In this document: one piece after another, positions 1 through 9,679 of the stretch
How the letters are laid out: every line of letters begins with the position of its first letter
How positions within the stretch are numbered: the first letter of the stretch is position 1
NCBI GenBank assembly: GCA_020796225.1
Contig: CM036755.1
Location: 39,256,806-39,320,805, forward strand
Length of the DNA: 64,000 bases
Reading direction: 5' to 3'
Origin: Arion vulgaris
Lineage: Eukaryota; Mollusca; Gastropoda; Stylommatophora; Arionidae
Made by a program: the position numbers and the translations under genes
The notes under the pieces: model-generated
Databases searched by the model: none
The model's input: only the letters and a program-made list of their open reading frames with translations
What the model was told of the DNA's origin: nothing

Positions 1-51
1 TCCATTTTTATCTTTATTGATTTTTTAGTTTCAGTTGTTTCCTTTTCAGTT

Positions 52-393
52 CAAAATCAATATTTTACATTGAAATTATTTAGATATGAACTTCAGATGT
101 GTGTGACTTTGATTGAGTCCGCGACTCTCTTTGACTTTGTCTTGAGTGATTGTTTGATTGATTAACAAAATCAATATTTTACATTGAAATTATTTAGATA
201 TGAACTTCGGATGTGTGTGACTTTGATTGAGTCCGCGACTCTCTTCGACTTTGTCTTGAGTGATTGTTTGATTGATTAACAAAATCAATATTTTACATTG
301 AAATTATTTAGATATGAACTTCAGATGTGTGTGACTTTGATTGAGTCCGCGACTCTCTTTGACTTTGTCTTGAGTGATTGTTTGATTGATTAA
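52..393. repeat. 114-bp tandem repeat, 3 copies
   Basis: Three nearly identical 114-bp units start at 52, 166 and 280. Each ends TTGATTGATTAA, which resembles the tail of SINE-A, and the array runs straight into a minus-strand SINE-A at 394. One unit differs by two substitutions, so the duplication is recent. Confidence -1.
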
Positions 394-1065
394 TAAGACC
401 ATCATCATTGCACTTCGGTGATTAACCATGTGTATTCCGATCTCTTTCTTACACATGAAGATCTCAGCTGCAGTGCACGGTGATTAACCATGTGTATTCC
501 GATCTCTTTCTTACTGATTACCATGACGAAGATCTCAGCTGCAGTGCATCGCTCAATGATTAACCTATGTGTGTTCTGATCTCTTTCTTACACATTAAGA
601 CTTCATCGACAACGTACGAGCTCAACAGCACGGGGAAAAGTTGGCCTAGTGTGATATAGAAGTTGGCCTAGTGTGATATAAAAGTTGGCCTAGTGTGATA
701 TAGAAGTTGGCCTAGTGTGATATAAAAGTTGGCCTAGTGTGATATAGAAGTTGGCCTAGTGTGATATAGAAGTTGGCCTAGTGTGATATAGAAGTTGGCC
801 TAGTGTGATATAAAAGTTGGCCTAGTGTGATATAGAAGTTGGCCTAGTGTGATATAAAAGTTGGCCTAGTGTGATATAGAAGTTGGCCTAGTGTGATATA
901 GAAGTTGGCCTAGTGTGATATAGAAGTTGGCCTAGTGTGATATAAAAGTTGGCCTAGTGTGATATAGAAGTTGGTGAACATATTTTTTAAGGAATTTATA
1001 TTATTTAATTAATCTTTCTAATGAATTTTTCCATGGCAGCGACTTTCCTTCCTGATCTTCTCGAC
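394..1065 (-). mobile_element. SINE-A, interrupted by internal tandem arrays
   Basis: The tail and 3' core of SINE-A run from 394, and the 3' third (CCGATCTCTTTCTTACAC) is present three times between 415 and 600. A 22-bp array (635-972) replaces the middle, and body sequence resumes at about 980-1060 (AATTAATCTTTCTAATGAATTT and GACTTTCCTTCCTG). Two separate tandem expansions have therefore occurred in one element. Confidence -1.
635..972. repeat. 22-bp tandem repeat, about 15 copies
   Basis: The unit is AAGTTGGCCTAGTGTGATAT plus two bases, with an A/G alternation at one position that itself recurs in a higher-order pattern. It lies inside a SINE-A. Confidence -1.
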
Positions 1066-1194
1066 TTTGTCTGGAGTGACTGGTTCAGTCTGCGACTTTG
1101 TCTTTTGTTGTTCCACTCCTACAGGGTTAAGAGCAGCAGTAGCGTTGTTGTAAGGTCACTCGCGTCTTAAATACTTGGTCAGCGTTAAATTGCA

Positions 1195-1600
1195 TGTGTC
1201 CGACCGTAACGGCTATCAGGTCGACCCAGACCAGAGCCAACTCTAGATAACTAGGCCGGACAACTGACCGGGGAATCCCTGACCTAAATCAGAGAAGGGG
1301 GTTGGAAAATATATATGTTTGATAGAACACTGCAAACTTTTTGCAATTTTACTCAATTCTGTGAGTCTATGATTATTTATTGATGAAAAATATTCATAAT
1401 ATTGATATTCCTTATTGTTAAACTTAACTTTTTGCATAATATAACTTCGATTTAACATTTTGTGTTGATTTTAAAATGAATTCGTCTATATACAAAAATA
1501 CTGGAATGCGAGGTCCCGTGGTGTAGTTGTGGTCTGATTTCCCATAATTCTTACCTGAGTCCGAAGGCCCATAAGTTTATAGTTGGCTCTGCCCAGACTC
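1195..1600 (+). repeat. Dispersed repeat R1, copy 1
   Basis: Matches 19735-20325 over several hundred bases with scattered substitutions, including TTGATGAAAAATATTCATAA and GAATTCGTCTATATAC. No coding capacity is apparent and the nature of the element is unknown. Confidence -1.
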
Positions 1601-1725
1601 AGTCGAGTACCAGGAAATACACTGGGAAGTAAAGGCGGCCGGCGTAATGTTGACCACATCACCCATCGTGTGTCGACGGTCAATGAAAACTACGAGCCTA
1701 ACACGGTATTCCGCAATAAACCTCG
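1600..1725 (+). repeat. Dispersed repeat R2, copy 1
   Basis: Contains GTAAAGGCGGCCGGCG and GACGGTCAATGAAAA. Related copies are at 30640-30755 (plus) and 50335-50525 (minus). It was probably part of the same larger element as R1 here, since the two abut. Confidence -1.
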
Positions 1726-2349
1726 AGCTATGAATAATGGTTTCTTTACTTTCATTCTTTTAACTCCTACATTCAAGTTCAGTGTTGTTGTCTTCTTTAT
1801 GTGTCTTGCCATTCTCGGAGAAAAGGGGGAGGGAGGGGGAGGGCTTGTGTAATAAATTATTGCATCTTTTGGCATATTTATATCGCCCAATCAATATAAG
1901 CCACAGAGTTCAGAGTTCATATGTACGGTTCCAACTTCACTGCAACGGGTCACCCATAATTGCTCCGTTTCTGTGCCAACGAAAATAACACGAAATGCTA
2001 ACAACTGTGATCTGTCTCCTGTGTGAACTAATTCCAGAATGAAACAGCCGTACCGCCACAAAAAGCAACCTGCACCGCATAAATGCACATGGCGTCGCTA
2101 AAGTGTCAGCACAAAACTGTTCATCACTTGAACTGCAATTCATGTCGAAAGGAATATCAATCACGACAAAATCCAGCTTTCTGCACACTCAATATCAGTG
2201 CATACGGCAGATTGAGTCGGTTCGTCATAAGCCACATATCTTTGGTTAACTGGTTCGTATTTTGTATTAAATAAAAACCCTCTTCATATGTTCGCGCGAA
2301 CAGAGTCACAAACACACAGCTTTTACCTCATATTCTGCAAATGTCTCAC
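1726..2349. other. No recognised gene; intronic or 3' sequence of the kinase gene
   Basis: Holds a G-quadruplex motif at 1825-1843 and several short open frames on both strands without recognisable domains or codon signature. No further kinase exon was seen. Confidence -1.
1825..1843 (+). other. G-quadruplex-forming motif
   Basis: Four runs of three or more G with single-A loops in 19 bases, a canonical G4 pattern. On the kinase transcript strand this would be C-rich. Confidence -1.
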
Positions 2350-2420
2350 CTGTCTAACTGTACAACTTGTCCATCTTCGATGTTGCATAAAATTTTGGAG
2401 ACAGGTTCGTCTGTATAGCC
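2350..2420 (-). CDS. DGKZ/DGKI: Diacylglycerol kinase exon: catalytic domain, [11 protein letters not shown] block
   Basis: This 71-bp exon reads [12 protein letters not shown], then a short acidic stretch and VVQLD, and ends with two bases (AG) of an arginine codon. It follows directly from LNWGG in the exon at 4344-4518, the order found in DGK zeta and iota catalytic domains. The acceptor is a pyrimidine-rich stretch ending CCTTGCAG and the donor is GTGAGA. Phase is 0 on entry and 2 on exit. It is the last exon I can find; the next should begin by completing the arginine and continuing with a tryptophan, and none is visible between 1 and 2347, so it probably lies outside the window. Confidence -1.
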
Positions 2421-2521
2421 CTGCAAGGAAGACAGGTAACCTGGTTTAAATCGAGGCAAATCTCAATGCATACAGACAACACTGGGCATGCGTTCGTTCT
2501 GATGGGCTCGCTAATGATCAG

Positions 2522-3050
2522 TGAGTTCTATGTGGCGTAGAGGCAAGGTGCTCGCCTCTCGTTAGAACGGTACTCTGTTCGCTCCATCGTGGAGCCATAG
2601 GTTTATTTTTTCCGTAGATCCTTGATCTTAGTGTAGTTGAGATCGAGTTCCTAGTCCTATTGGAAACGGACGATAAAATGTAAGTCCCGTGTTCAATTTA
2701 AGCACATAAAAGAACCCTTGGCAGTTCAAAATCGAGAAGAGCAGGATGGAAAGCCGCTACCTAGGTAAAATTCAGTAGAAAAGATTAAAAATAAAATTCC
2801 CACAAAAATATCTTCACCGTCTTCAAAATGACATCAGGAACTCTTGCCGGGGATACAGAGTTCGTGCTCTGCAGCGGAGATCTTTATGTATAAGAAAGAG
2901 GTTGAAGCACACATGGTTACACACCGAAGTGCAATGATGATGATCCTATCAATCAATCAATCAATTAATCAATCAATTAATCAATCAATCAATTAATCAA
3001 TCAATTAATCAATCAATCAATTAATCAATCAATCAATTAATCAATCAATC
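2522..3050 (+). mobile_element. SINE-A, near full length
   Basis: Begins with a tRNA-like head (TGGCGTAGAGG, then TGTTCGCTCC as the B-box-like part), continues through CAGTTCAAAATCGAGAAGAG to the 3' core CACCGAAGTGCAATGATGAT, and ends in AATC/AATT tetranucleotides up to 3050. It is the best reference copy of the family in this window. Confidence -1.
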
Positions 3051-4058
3051 AACTATTACTACCACATTCATTACTACTAACAACATTACTAATATTACTC
3101 CTAACAACATTACTAATATTAGTGCTACTACTACTGCTGCTGCTGCTGCTGCTACTGCTACTACTACTAACACCACTACTACTACCACCACCACTACATA
3201 CCTACCACTACTACTACTACCACTCTACTACTACTAAACACCACTACTACTACTCCCACTACTACTACACTACTACTACTACTACTACTACTACCATACC
3301 TACTACTACTCACTACTACTACCACTACTACTACCACACTACTACCACTCACTCACTACTACTACCTACTACCACCACTACTACTCACTACTACTACCAC
3401 TACTACTACCCATACTACTACACCCCACTACTACTACACTACTACTACTACTACTACTACTACCACTACTACTACCACTACCACTACTACTACTACTACT
3501 ACTAACACTACTACCACTACTACCACTACTACTACTACTACTACCACTACTACTACCACTACTACTCCACTACTACTCTACTACTATACCTACTCACTAC
3601 TACTCCACTCACTACTACTACTACTACTACTCACTACTACACCACTACTACTCTACTACACTACTACTACTACTACCTACAACACTCACTCACTACTACC
3701 ACTACTACTACCACTACTACTACTACACTACTACCACTCTACTACCACTACTCTCACCACTACTACTACTACTACTACTACTACACTACACTACCACCAC
3801 TACTACTCACTCTACACTACTACTACTCTACTACTACTACTAACCACACTACTACCACCACTACTACTCTACTACTACTACTACCACTACTAACCACTCT
3901 ACTCCACCTACTCACTACCTATCTCTACTACTCTACTACTACTAAAACCACTACTACTACCACCTACTACTACTACTGCTACTACTACTACTAAACCACT
4001 ACTACTCCACTCTACTACTCTACTACTACTCTACTCTACTACTACTAAAGCCACTACT

Positions 4059-4097
<39 letters not shown>

Positions 4098-4108
4098 AAA
4101 CCACTACT

Positions 4109-4145
<37 letters not shown>

Positions 4146-4157
4146 AAACCACTACTA

Positions 4158-4194
<37 letters not shown>

Positions 4195-4195
4195 C

Positions 4196-4256
<61 letters not shown>

Positions 4257-4290
4257 AAACCACTACTACTACCACTACTACTACTTTCCT
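3051..4290. repeat. ACT trinucleotide array, about 1.2 kb
   Basis: ACT/CTA triplets interrupted by CAC, CTC and AAA variants, purest between 4050 and 4280. It grows out of the SINE-A tail on the left and ends 54 bp from the kinase exon at 4344. Long Leu/Tyr/Thr or Ser/Val frames across it are periodic artefacts. Confidence -1.
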
Positions 4291-4343
4291 TTAATTGTGA
4301 AAACACATTCAAAGACAACACTGAGTATGTTGAAGACACTCAC

Positions 4344-4518
4344 CCCTCCCCAGTTCAATGTTCGTGCTAAATCATTGCCAGTGCCAATGGGAAGAATGCC
4401 AACAGGTGGATGGGGCGTCAACCCAAGACTGTCTATAGTAGATAGAATCCACCCTACTGTCCCATCACCTCCAGCGGCCAAGATTCGTAAGTTAGGGACT
4501 TTCTTGTACATTTCTAAC
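4344..4518 (-). CDS. DGKZ/DGKI: Diacylglycerol kinase exon: nucleotide-binding core of the catalytic domain (GGDG)
   Basis: A 175-bp exon carrying the hallmark [18 protein letters not shown] and [18 protein letters not shown] is the glycine-rich ATP-binding signature of the DAGK catalytic domain, and the GTGND block is also invariant in the family. The first base completes a glycine codon left open by the exon at 8178-8392; the following residues LEMYKKVPN match the class. The acceptor is CCCTATAAAG and the donor GTGAGT. The exon ends in phase 0. About 50 bp past the donor the intron enters a 1.2-kb ACT array (AGT on the sense strand). No missing key residue is seen. Identification is very secure. 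Confidence -1.
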
Positions 4519-4869
4519 CTTTATAGGGACACAAGTAAATGGTTGTGAGGTTAAAATATGGTATTGATGGTGCTAGTGTTGAGAATGTGGACGATGTTAG
4601 AGATGATGATGATGATGGCAACGTACTGCTCAGGACAAGTTATTGAATGATGATATTTGAGAGTCATGATAAGTTTAATATTCACCCATATACCTGCACA
4701 AAAACATACAGAATTTCACTGAGTACTAAGTATAATGTAGGGCAGCGTTTGCCAAACTGGGGTACGCGTGGTACTCACAGGGGTCCGCGTGGTACTCACA
4801 GGAGGTCCTCAAGCGCTGGAGGAAATATTATGATCTTTGATATTTCAGAAAGAAAAATAAATTTTAAAA

Positions 4870-4870
4870 C

Positions 4871-4930
<60 letters not shown>
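4870..4930. repeat. TA dinucleotide array
   Basis: About 30 TA units immediately left of the mariner-type MITE, with a shorter TA run on its other side (5189-5198). The MITE therefore appears to have landed in a TA stretch. Confidence -1.
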
Positions 4931-4934
<4 letters not shown>

Positions 4935-5188
4935 GGTGTTCGACTTAAAAGCAGCCCCAGTGATAAATAGAAATTTGCCAGGTACGCATTGCATCTCATC
5001 TATTTACTATTTAAACCGGTTCTGACTAGCTCGTCCTACGTCACATTTGTTCATCGCCCTTCCCGCACTACAATTACACACCATCACACAACCTTGACCT
5101 ATACTACGTCATAACTGAACCTTCCATTTCCATACATATATGCCAGATTAGCTCCATTCACAGGCTGCTTTTAAGTTGAACACCCTGT
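4931..5188. mobile_element. Tc1/mariner-type MITE with 26-bp inverted ends
   Basis: Begins ACAGGGTGTTCGACTTAAAA and ends with its inverted complement, with a single mismatch over 26 bp. TA flanks on both sides fit a TA target. The 258-bp body is not coding. CAGGGTG ends are common in mariner/IS630 relatives. Confidence -1.
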
Positions 5189-5197
5189 ATATATATA

Positions 5198-5405
5198 TTT
5201 TTCCGATTCAGAAGCACTTGAGCTTTCAGCTCTTCGGCTCAGTACCATGGACATCGTAAACCTTCGGTTCGGTGCCACAAACACCGTAAATCTGGAGAAC
5301 CTGTAGCTTTTCTGCCAGCCCACGTAATTGAACCGCACTCACATGGGGCTTGTCACCCGTCGTCCAACGTGCTAAGAATACGCTGGGCATGCGGGCTAAA
5401 AGCTT
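5198..5405 (-). mobile_element. SINE-C inside hAT MITE copy 1
   Basis: On the minus strand the element starts with a tRNA-like head near the 5400 end (GCGTATTCTTAGCACGTTGG, degenerate) and runs to TCAAGTGCTTCTGAATCGG. Paralogues are at 24020-24235 and 54385-54575. The insertion point is the same as in copy 3 of the MITE. Confidence -1.
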
Positions 5406-5754
5406 ATATAAAAACAGTGGTAAACTAGTTCCGCTGAGAAATCAAAGGAACCGAACTAGACCAGAGTCTAAATGTCTGACAGAACAAAATGAAAGATCAT
5501 TTGAAGTTTCCCACAGTCTGAGAACATTTGTTTACTATTGTAACACAAAGATAATTCATTTCTGTCCATTTTCATTTATAGAAACTGTTGGGGGCAGCGG
5601 CAGCAATATGTATTTGAAAGGGGGTCGGCGGTAATGCAAAGTTTGGGAACCGCTGGTGTAGGGACATGATCAGATGACTATAATATCAATTCTCAATTTA
5701 TACATCATAATGATATTTATTATGAGAATGATGATAATGATGACTAGTCTTCTT

Positions 5755-5990
5755 TGCGTTCGTTCTTTACGACCAATTTTAATCACTCTTTGTGATATGT
5801 TTGATCTTTGCCAAGAACGTGTATACGTTGCCATTGGTTTGGTAGGCCTCCAGACGCATAGACTTCTACATGTTTAGGACATGTGCATCCGATTTCAGCC
5901 AAACCTTCTTAGTCGCTTCTTACGACATGCGTGGCAGGTAACAGTGGTTCTGTTCTTTACACCCCAAAGTTGGGCCCCTGTAAGCACTCA
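5755..5990 (-). mobile_element. SINE-B-related element
   Basis: The minus strand carries AAGAACAGAACCACTGTTAC, GTCGTAAGAAGCGACTAAG and a body related to 26885-27045. It is a variant subfamily sharing only the GTCGTAAGAGGCGACT core with typical SINE-B copies. Confidence -1.
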
Positions 5991-6110
5991 GGCGATGATG
6001 ACTAGTAAATGTACTTATAGAAAGTAAAGAAAGTAAAGATGGTCTCTGTGTAAGCACTCCGGCAATGATGACTGGTAAATGTACATATAGAAAGTAAAGA
6101 TAGTCTCTGT
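5984..6110. repeat. Tandem duplication of about 68 bp
   Basis: Two copies of a GTAAGCACTC(A/C)GGC(G/A)ATGATGACT unit followed by GTAAATGTAC and GTCTCTGTG. Confidence -1.
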
Positions 6111-6985
6111 GGCCCGTAGGTACTGTGCTCGCCTCTCGCACCAAAGGTACTCCGTTCTCTTCGTACAGTGATCAGGATATTTTTGCAAAGATTCTTGATC
6201 CCAGTGTAGGTGAAACCAAGTTCCTAGTCCTATCGGAGACATATGATAAAAAGTAAGTTTGGCGTACAAGTCGACTGATACAAGAAACCATAATAATTAA
6301 AAATCGATTGTAGAAAGCTGAAAAGCTTCTTTTCTTCTTCTTCTTCTCTTCCACCATTTACTTCTTTATGGATGTGTTGGTAAGGATAGGAAGAGGGGAG
6401 AGAGAGAACGTAGGGATCTTGTGTGTGCTTGTTTTAAGGCACTTTGTAAGCTGATATTCATTTTCGTAAGACTGTTCTTGATGCCGTCGCTCCATCTTTT
6501 GCGTCGTCCTCCTCTTGTTTTGTACTCATTATACTTTTTCTGTGTGGCTCTCTGTGGTAGGCGATAATAGTGCATTCTTATCAGGTGTCCAAACCATTTA
6601 ATCTGTTGTTCTTGTATGAATTGCATGACTGGTTTCACATCCAGTCTTCTTCTGATTTCTTCATTTCTAATTGTGTCTCTTATTGTCACACCTGCAGCTC
6701 TTCTAAGACACACCATCTTTGAAAAACCTCTGGGTGGACCAAATTCTTTAAAAAAGATTAAAACAACATTCATACAAAATGATTTATCATCTTTAAAATT
6801 ACAATGAGAAACCTCGCCGGTGCTTCAGTTTTCATGAACTACCGTTGAGATTTTCCTGTGTAAGAATCAGATAGGAACATACATAATTCGTCACCGAAGT
6901 GCAATAATAGTGTGCTTATCAATCAATCAATCAATCGGTCAATAAATCAATCAGTCAATCAATCGATCACGCAGTCAATCAATCA
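6108..6985 (+). mobile_element. SINE-A split by a LINE fragment
   Basis: The head (GTACTGTGCTCGCCTCTCGC) and middle lie at 6108-6300, and the 3' core and AATC tail at 6720-6985. The 6300-6720 interval is LINE sequence in the opposite orientation. The SINE therefore predates the insertion. Confidence -1.
6366..6773 (-). pseudogene. LINE ORF2 C-terminal fragment
   Basis: Contains CLRRAAGVTIRDTIRNEEIR, IQEQQIKWFGHLIRM and RGGRRKRWSDGIK, the (Q)(I/L)xWxGHxxRM and GR(R/P)xxRWxD blocks typical of the region after the reverse transcriptase domain of animal non-LTR elements. There is no catalytic domain, so it is a 5'-truncated remnant. Confidence -1.
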
Positions 6986-7029
6986 TTAGAAAACAAGTTA
7001 ATATTGATTGCCTAGATATTAAGATAAGG

Positions 7030-7212
7030 AACATCATCACTACACTTCAAGGAATAGCCATGTATGAACATCATCACTACACTTCAAGGAATAGCCATGT
7101 ATGAACATCATCACTACACTTCAAGGAATAGCCATGTATGAACATCATCACTACACTCAAGAATAGCCATGTATGAACATCATCACTACACTTCAAGGAA
7201 TAGCCATGTATG
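7030..7212. repeat. 37-bp tandem repeat, 5 copies
   Basis: The unit AACATCATCACTACACTTCA plus AGGAATAGCCATGTATG is recognisably the minus-strand 3' core of SINE-A, so the array arose by amplifying part of a SINE. One copy has two deletions. Confidence -1.
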
Positions 7213-7269
7213 CCCTGGTCTGATTCTTGTACTAGAATATCTCAGTTATGTTCAGGACAAAAATTTAGC

Positions 7270-7500
7270 ACTTGTGACGTTCTCTTTGTAATTTTTAAGA
7301 TGGTAACAGTTATTGTAGAAATTGTATTTTAATTTTGTTAATGAATTTTGTTCGGACTGCGGCGTTGCAGCCCTCATTCGACTACCAACGGTTATTTACG
7401 TGTTTAACTTGAACAAGGGAACTACGTTCTATCGCCCGTTTCCGATAGGACTACGAACTCGATCGCACCTGCACTGAAATCAGGAATCACATTCTGGAAC
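7270..7500 (-). mobile_element. SINE-A, central part
   Basis: The minus-strand body is recognised by ATTTTGTTAATGAATTTTG, TTATCGCCCGTTTCCGATAG-like sequence and CTGAAATCAGGAATC. It directly follows the 37-bp array derived from the 3' core of the same family. Confidence -1.
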
Positions 7501-7504
7501 TGCC

Positions 7505-7715
7505 CGTGTGTTGCTGGGGTCCACGAGTGAAGCAAAGATAATAACACTGCAACCTATAAGGCATGTGATAATATGCGACTAAGGTAGGGGCCTACTTGTA
7601 GGCGCATAACTGGAACAACGTACAGTCGCTCTTAGGCTCGGATCACATACAAATCACACAGAGTGGTTAACAAGTGGTTGGTATGGAGCGTTCGAAGAAG
7701 AAGAAGAATATCCGG
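7505..7715 (+). mobile_element. SINE-B
   Basis: Contains TAGGCGCATAACTGG, CAATCGCTCTTAGGCTCGG-like sequence and the end GTTCGAAGAAGAAGAA. The 5' half is diverged. Confidence -1.
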
Positions 7716-7785
7716 GAAAAATACCTTGATGGCTCTACACAAGAAACGATCCGAGTATCATTGGAACAACAAGCAAGTCAACGCC

Positions 7786-8168
7786 ACATCAACGCCACAT
7801 CAACGCCACATCAACGCCACATCAACGCCACATCAACGCCACATCAACGCCACATCAACGCCACCTCAACGCCACATCAACGCCACCTCAACGCCACCTC
7901 AAAGCCACCTGAACGCCACATCAACGCCACCTCAACGCCACATCAACGCCACATCAACGCCCCCTCAACGCCACATCAACGCCACATCAACGCCACATCA
8001 ACGCCACCTCAACGCCACCTCAACGCCACATCAACGCCACCTCAACGCCACATCAACGCCACCTCAACGCCACATCAACGCCACATCAACGCCACCTCAA
8101 CGCCACATGAACGCCACATCAACGCCACATCAACGCCACCTCAACGCCACCTCAACGCCACCTCAACA
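7786..8168. repeat. 11-bp minisatellite, about 35 copies
   Basis: The unit is ACATCAACGCC with an A/C variant at one position. It ends 9 bp from the donor site of the kinase exon at 8178-8392, so on the gene's strand the intron is a GGCGTTGATGT array from about base 10 onwards. Because 33 is divisible by 3 all frames repeat every 11 codons; the apparent proteins are artefacts. Confidence -1.
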
Positions 8169-8177
8169 TTGACTTAC

Positions 8178-8392
8178 CCAAATTTAGGACTTCCCTGTGA
8201 CAGATCGAATATTTGACGCGGGTTGAGAAGCCAGCAGAACTTGTGGAAGAGTTTTGCTCCTTGATTGCCACCACTTTTAGGATTAATAAACACAATTACC
8301 GGCTTTATCAGCGGAGATGGCACAGGTTTTAGTAGAAACGGTTTCCAGTCGTCTTTACTACGCCGCTTCTTTACAGACGCTTTTCTCTTTTG
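8178..8392 (-). CDS. DGKZ/DGKI: Diacylglycerol kinase exon: basic MARCKS-like segment and start of catalytic domain
   Basis: The exon reads [14 protein letters not shown] at its start, then [25 protein letters not shown] and [11 protein letters not shown]. In the zeta/iota class the basic run resembles the MARCKS phosphorylation site and serves as a nuclear localisation signal regulated by PKC. The donor GTAAGT (8177 downwards) is strong and leaves two bases completed by the next exon. The start is uncertain. A strong acceptor (TTTTTTCACAG) would place it at 8420 but breaks the frame with the exon at 12912-13064. The weaker AG giving 8392 keeps phase 0. A missed microexon between the two is the alternative. 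An 11-bp minisatellite begins about ten bases into the following intron. Confidence -1.
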
Positions 8393-8420
8393 CTTGCGCG
8401 CATAGAGGATTTGAAAGACC

Positions 8421-8740
8421 CTGTGAAAAAAGATAATATATTTTTTGAAAGCAAAAGATGAAATTAAACTTGGAATAATGAAAGAAAAGAATTGTGAATA
8501 ATACATAAAATTAACGGGGGTTTTCCGGTTCCGGTTACAAGATGGAAGGTGTTTTCTTCGTACTTGCTATGGTCGGTTGATCTGAGGCCTAATAATCCTC
8601 AATCGTGAAAACACCATTTTTCTCGGAAACAGAGGATTTGTCGAAATGCGTAACGTTCTATTAATGTGAAATGGCTACCCTTTCTAGTTTATTAAATAAA
8701 TATCTGGCAATCTCAAGACCTTAGTATATGTACAAAAGTT
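8421..8740. other. Intron sequence, nothing recognised
   Basis: Apart from the strong unused acceptor next to 8420, no repeat or coding signature was seen. Confidence -1.
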
Positions 8741-9202
8741 AAATTGTTTAGGTTATGTGTGATTCCTGTACTGACCTACGGTTGTGAAAGTTGGAAATCA
8801 ACAAAGAAAATTGATAAGAAACTGGACAGCTTTGAGAATAAATGTCTCCGAAAATTATTAAAAGTAAAATGGAGTGATTTCGTTTCTAACAACACAGTGA
8901 GAGATAGAACACACCAACAACCCGTATCAAATATTATAAGGAAACGAAGGTGGAAATATTTAGGTCATGTTCTTAGATCAGATGAAAAGAGACTAAATCG
9001 ACAAGTCCTTATGTGGCCACCAGTTGGGAAAAGAAAACGTGGAAGACCAAAGACCACTCTTCGAAGAACAATCCAACAAGAAAGTAAACTATTGGGATGT
9101 AAAACCATACGAGATCTCCAACTGCTAGCAAAGAACCGCATCACATGGAGATCTAAAACCTCTGCCCTATGTGCCGCCTTTGGCACGAAAGGAAAAAACT
9201 AA
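8741..9202 (+). pseudogene. LINE ORF2 C-terminus, intact stop codon
   Basis: About 150 codons open to a stop at 9202. Motifs: PVLTYGCESW, NKCLRKLLKVKW, RRWKYLGHVLR and KRKRGRPKTTLRRT. These are the standard post-RT blocks of RTE/Jockey-like LINEs. The reverse transcriptase itself is missing, so the copy is dead on arrival; the frame is unbroken, which suggests recent insertion. Confidence -1.
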
Positions 9203-9284
9203 CTAAACTAACTAATACATAAAAGATCTGCAGAGCAATACATACAATCAACCGTACATGGTAGTAGCAATACTAATAAATGGC

Positions 9285-9425
9285 CTTTTCGTCTTTACAG
9301 ACGGTCAATTGTCAAGTGTTTTACTGTGACAACTTTTGAGTTTGTGCTTGTCTTTGTTGTCTTTACAGACAGTCAATTGTCAAGTGTTTTACTGTGACAA
9401 CTTCTGAGTTTTCGCTTTTCTCTCT
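9285..9425. repeat. 69-bp tandem duplication
   Basis: Two copies of a unit containing CAATTGTCAAGTGTTTTACT, about 69 bp apart with few differences. An ATAATAATA run follows at 9455-9485. Confidence -1.
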
Positions 9426-9559
9426 TGTCTTTCAGCTCATCCATAAGTCTCTTCATAATAATAATATTAGTAATAATAATAATAGCATTTTGGTTATTTA
9501 AAGACACATTTTCTTGACTTTGAACTTATATTTTTGAACGCCACCCCGGGATACCTTCT

Positions 9560-9665
9560 ATCAGAATTGTGCAACACTTTGTATGTCAAACTTACTTGAA
9601 TTTTTGTCTCATTCTCTTTTGTAGCATCATCTAGTTTTCTTTGATGTTGACTTTAAAAAAGATGA
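9560..9665 (-). pseudogene. Small LINE ORF2 fragment
   Basis: AGCATCATCTAGTTTTCTTT matches the LINE fragment around 47950 (AGCATCAGCTAGTTTTCTTT). Only a short piece; weak call. Confidence -1.
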
Positions 9666-9679
9666 TATTAGACTATATA

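Larger units (their letters stand above)
4743..5655. mobile_element. hAT-type MITE, copy 1, with nested SINE-C and mariner-type MITE
   Basis: Ends are CAGCGTTTGCCAAACT on the left and, inverted, CAGCGGTTCCCAAACT on the right. The flanks ATGTAGGG and GTGTAGGG form an 8-bp target duplication with one mismatch, as expected for hAT. It is related to 36177-36563 and 54256-54835. No transposase frame is present. Confidence -1.

Noticed and set aside
7663..8216. INATSTPHQRH repeat proteins of 169-180 codons
   Set aside because: An 11-bp array in a kinase intron; the same peptide appears in two frames at once.
8421..8506. Upstream extension of the kinase exon to the open frame limit at 8506
   Set aside because: A strong acceptor lies at 8421-8422 and the residues beyond ([13 protein letters not shown]) do not fit the family.
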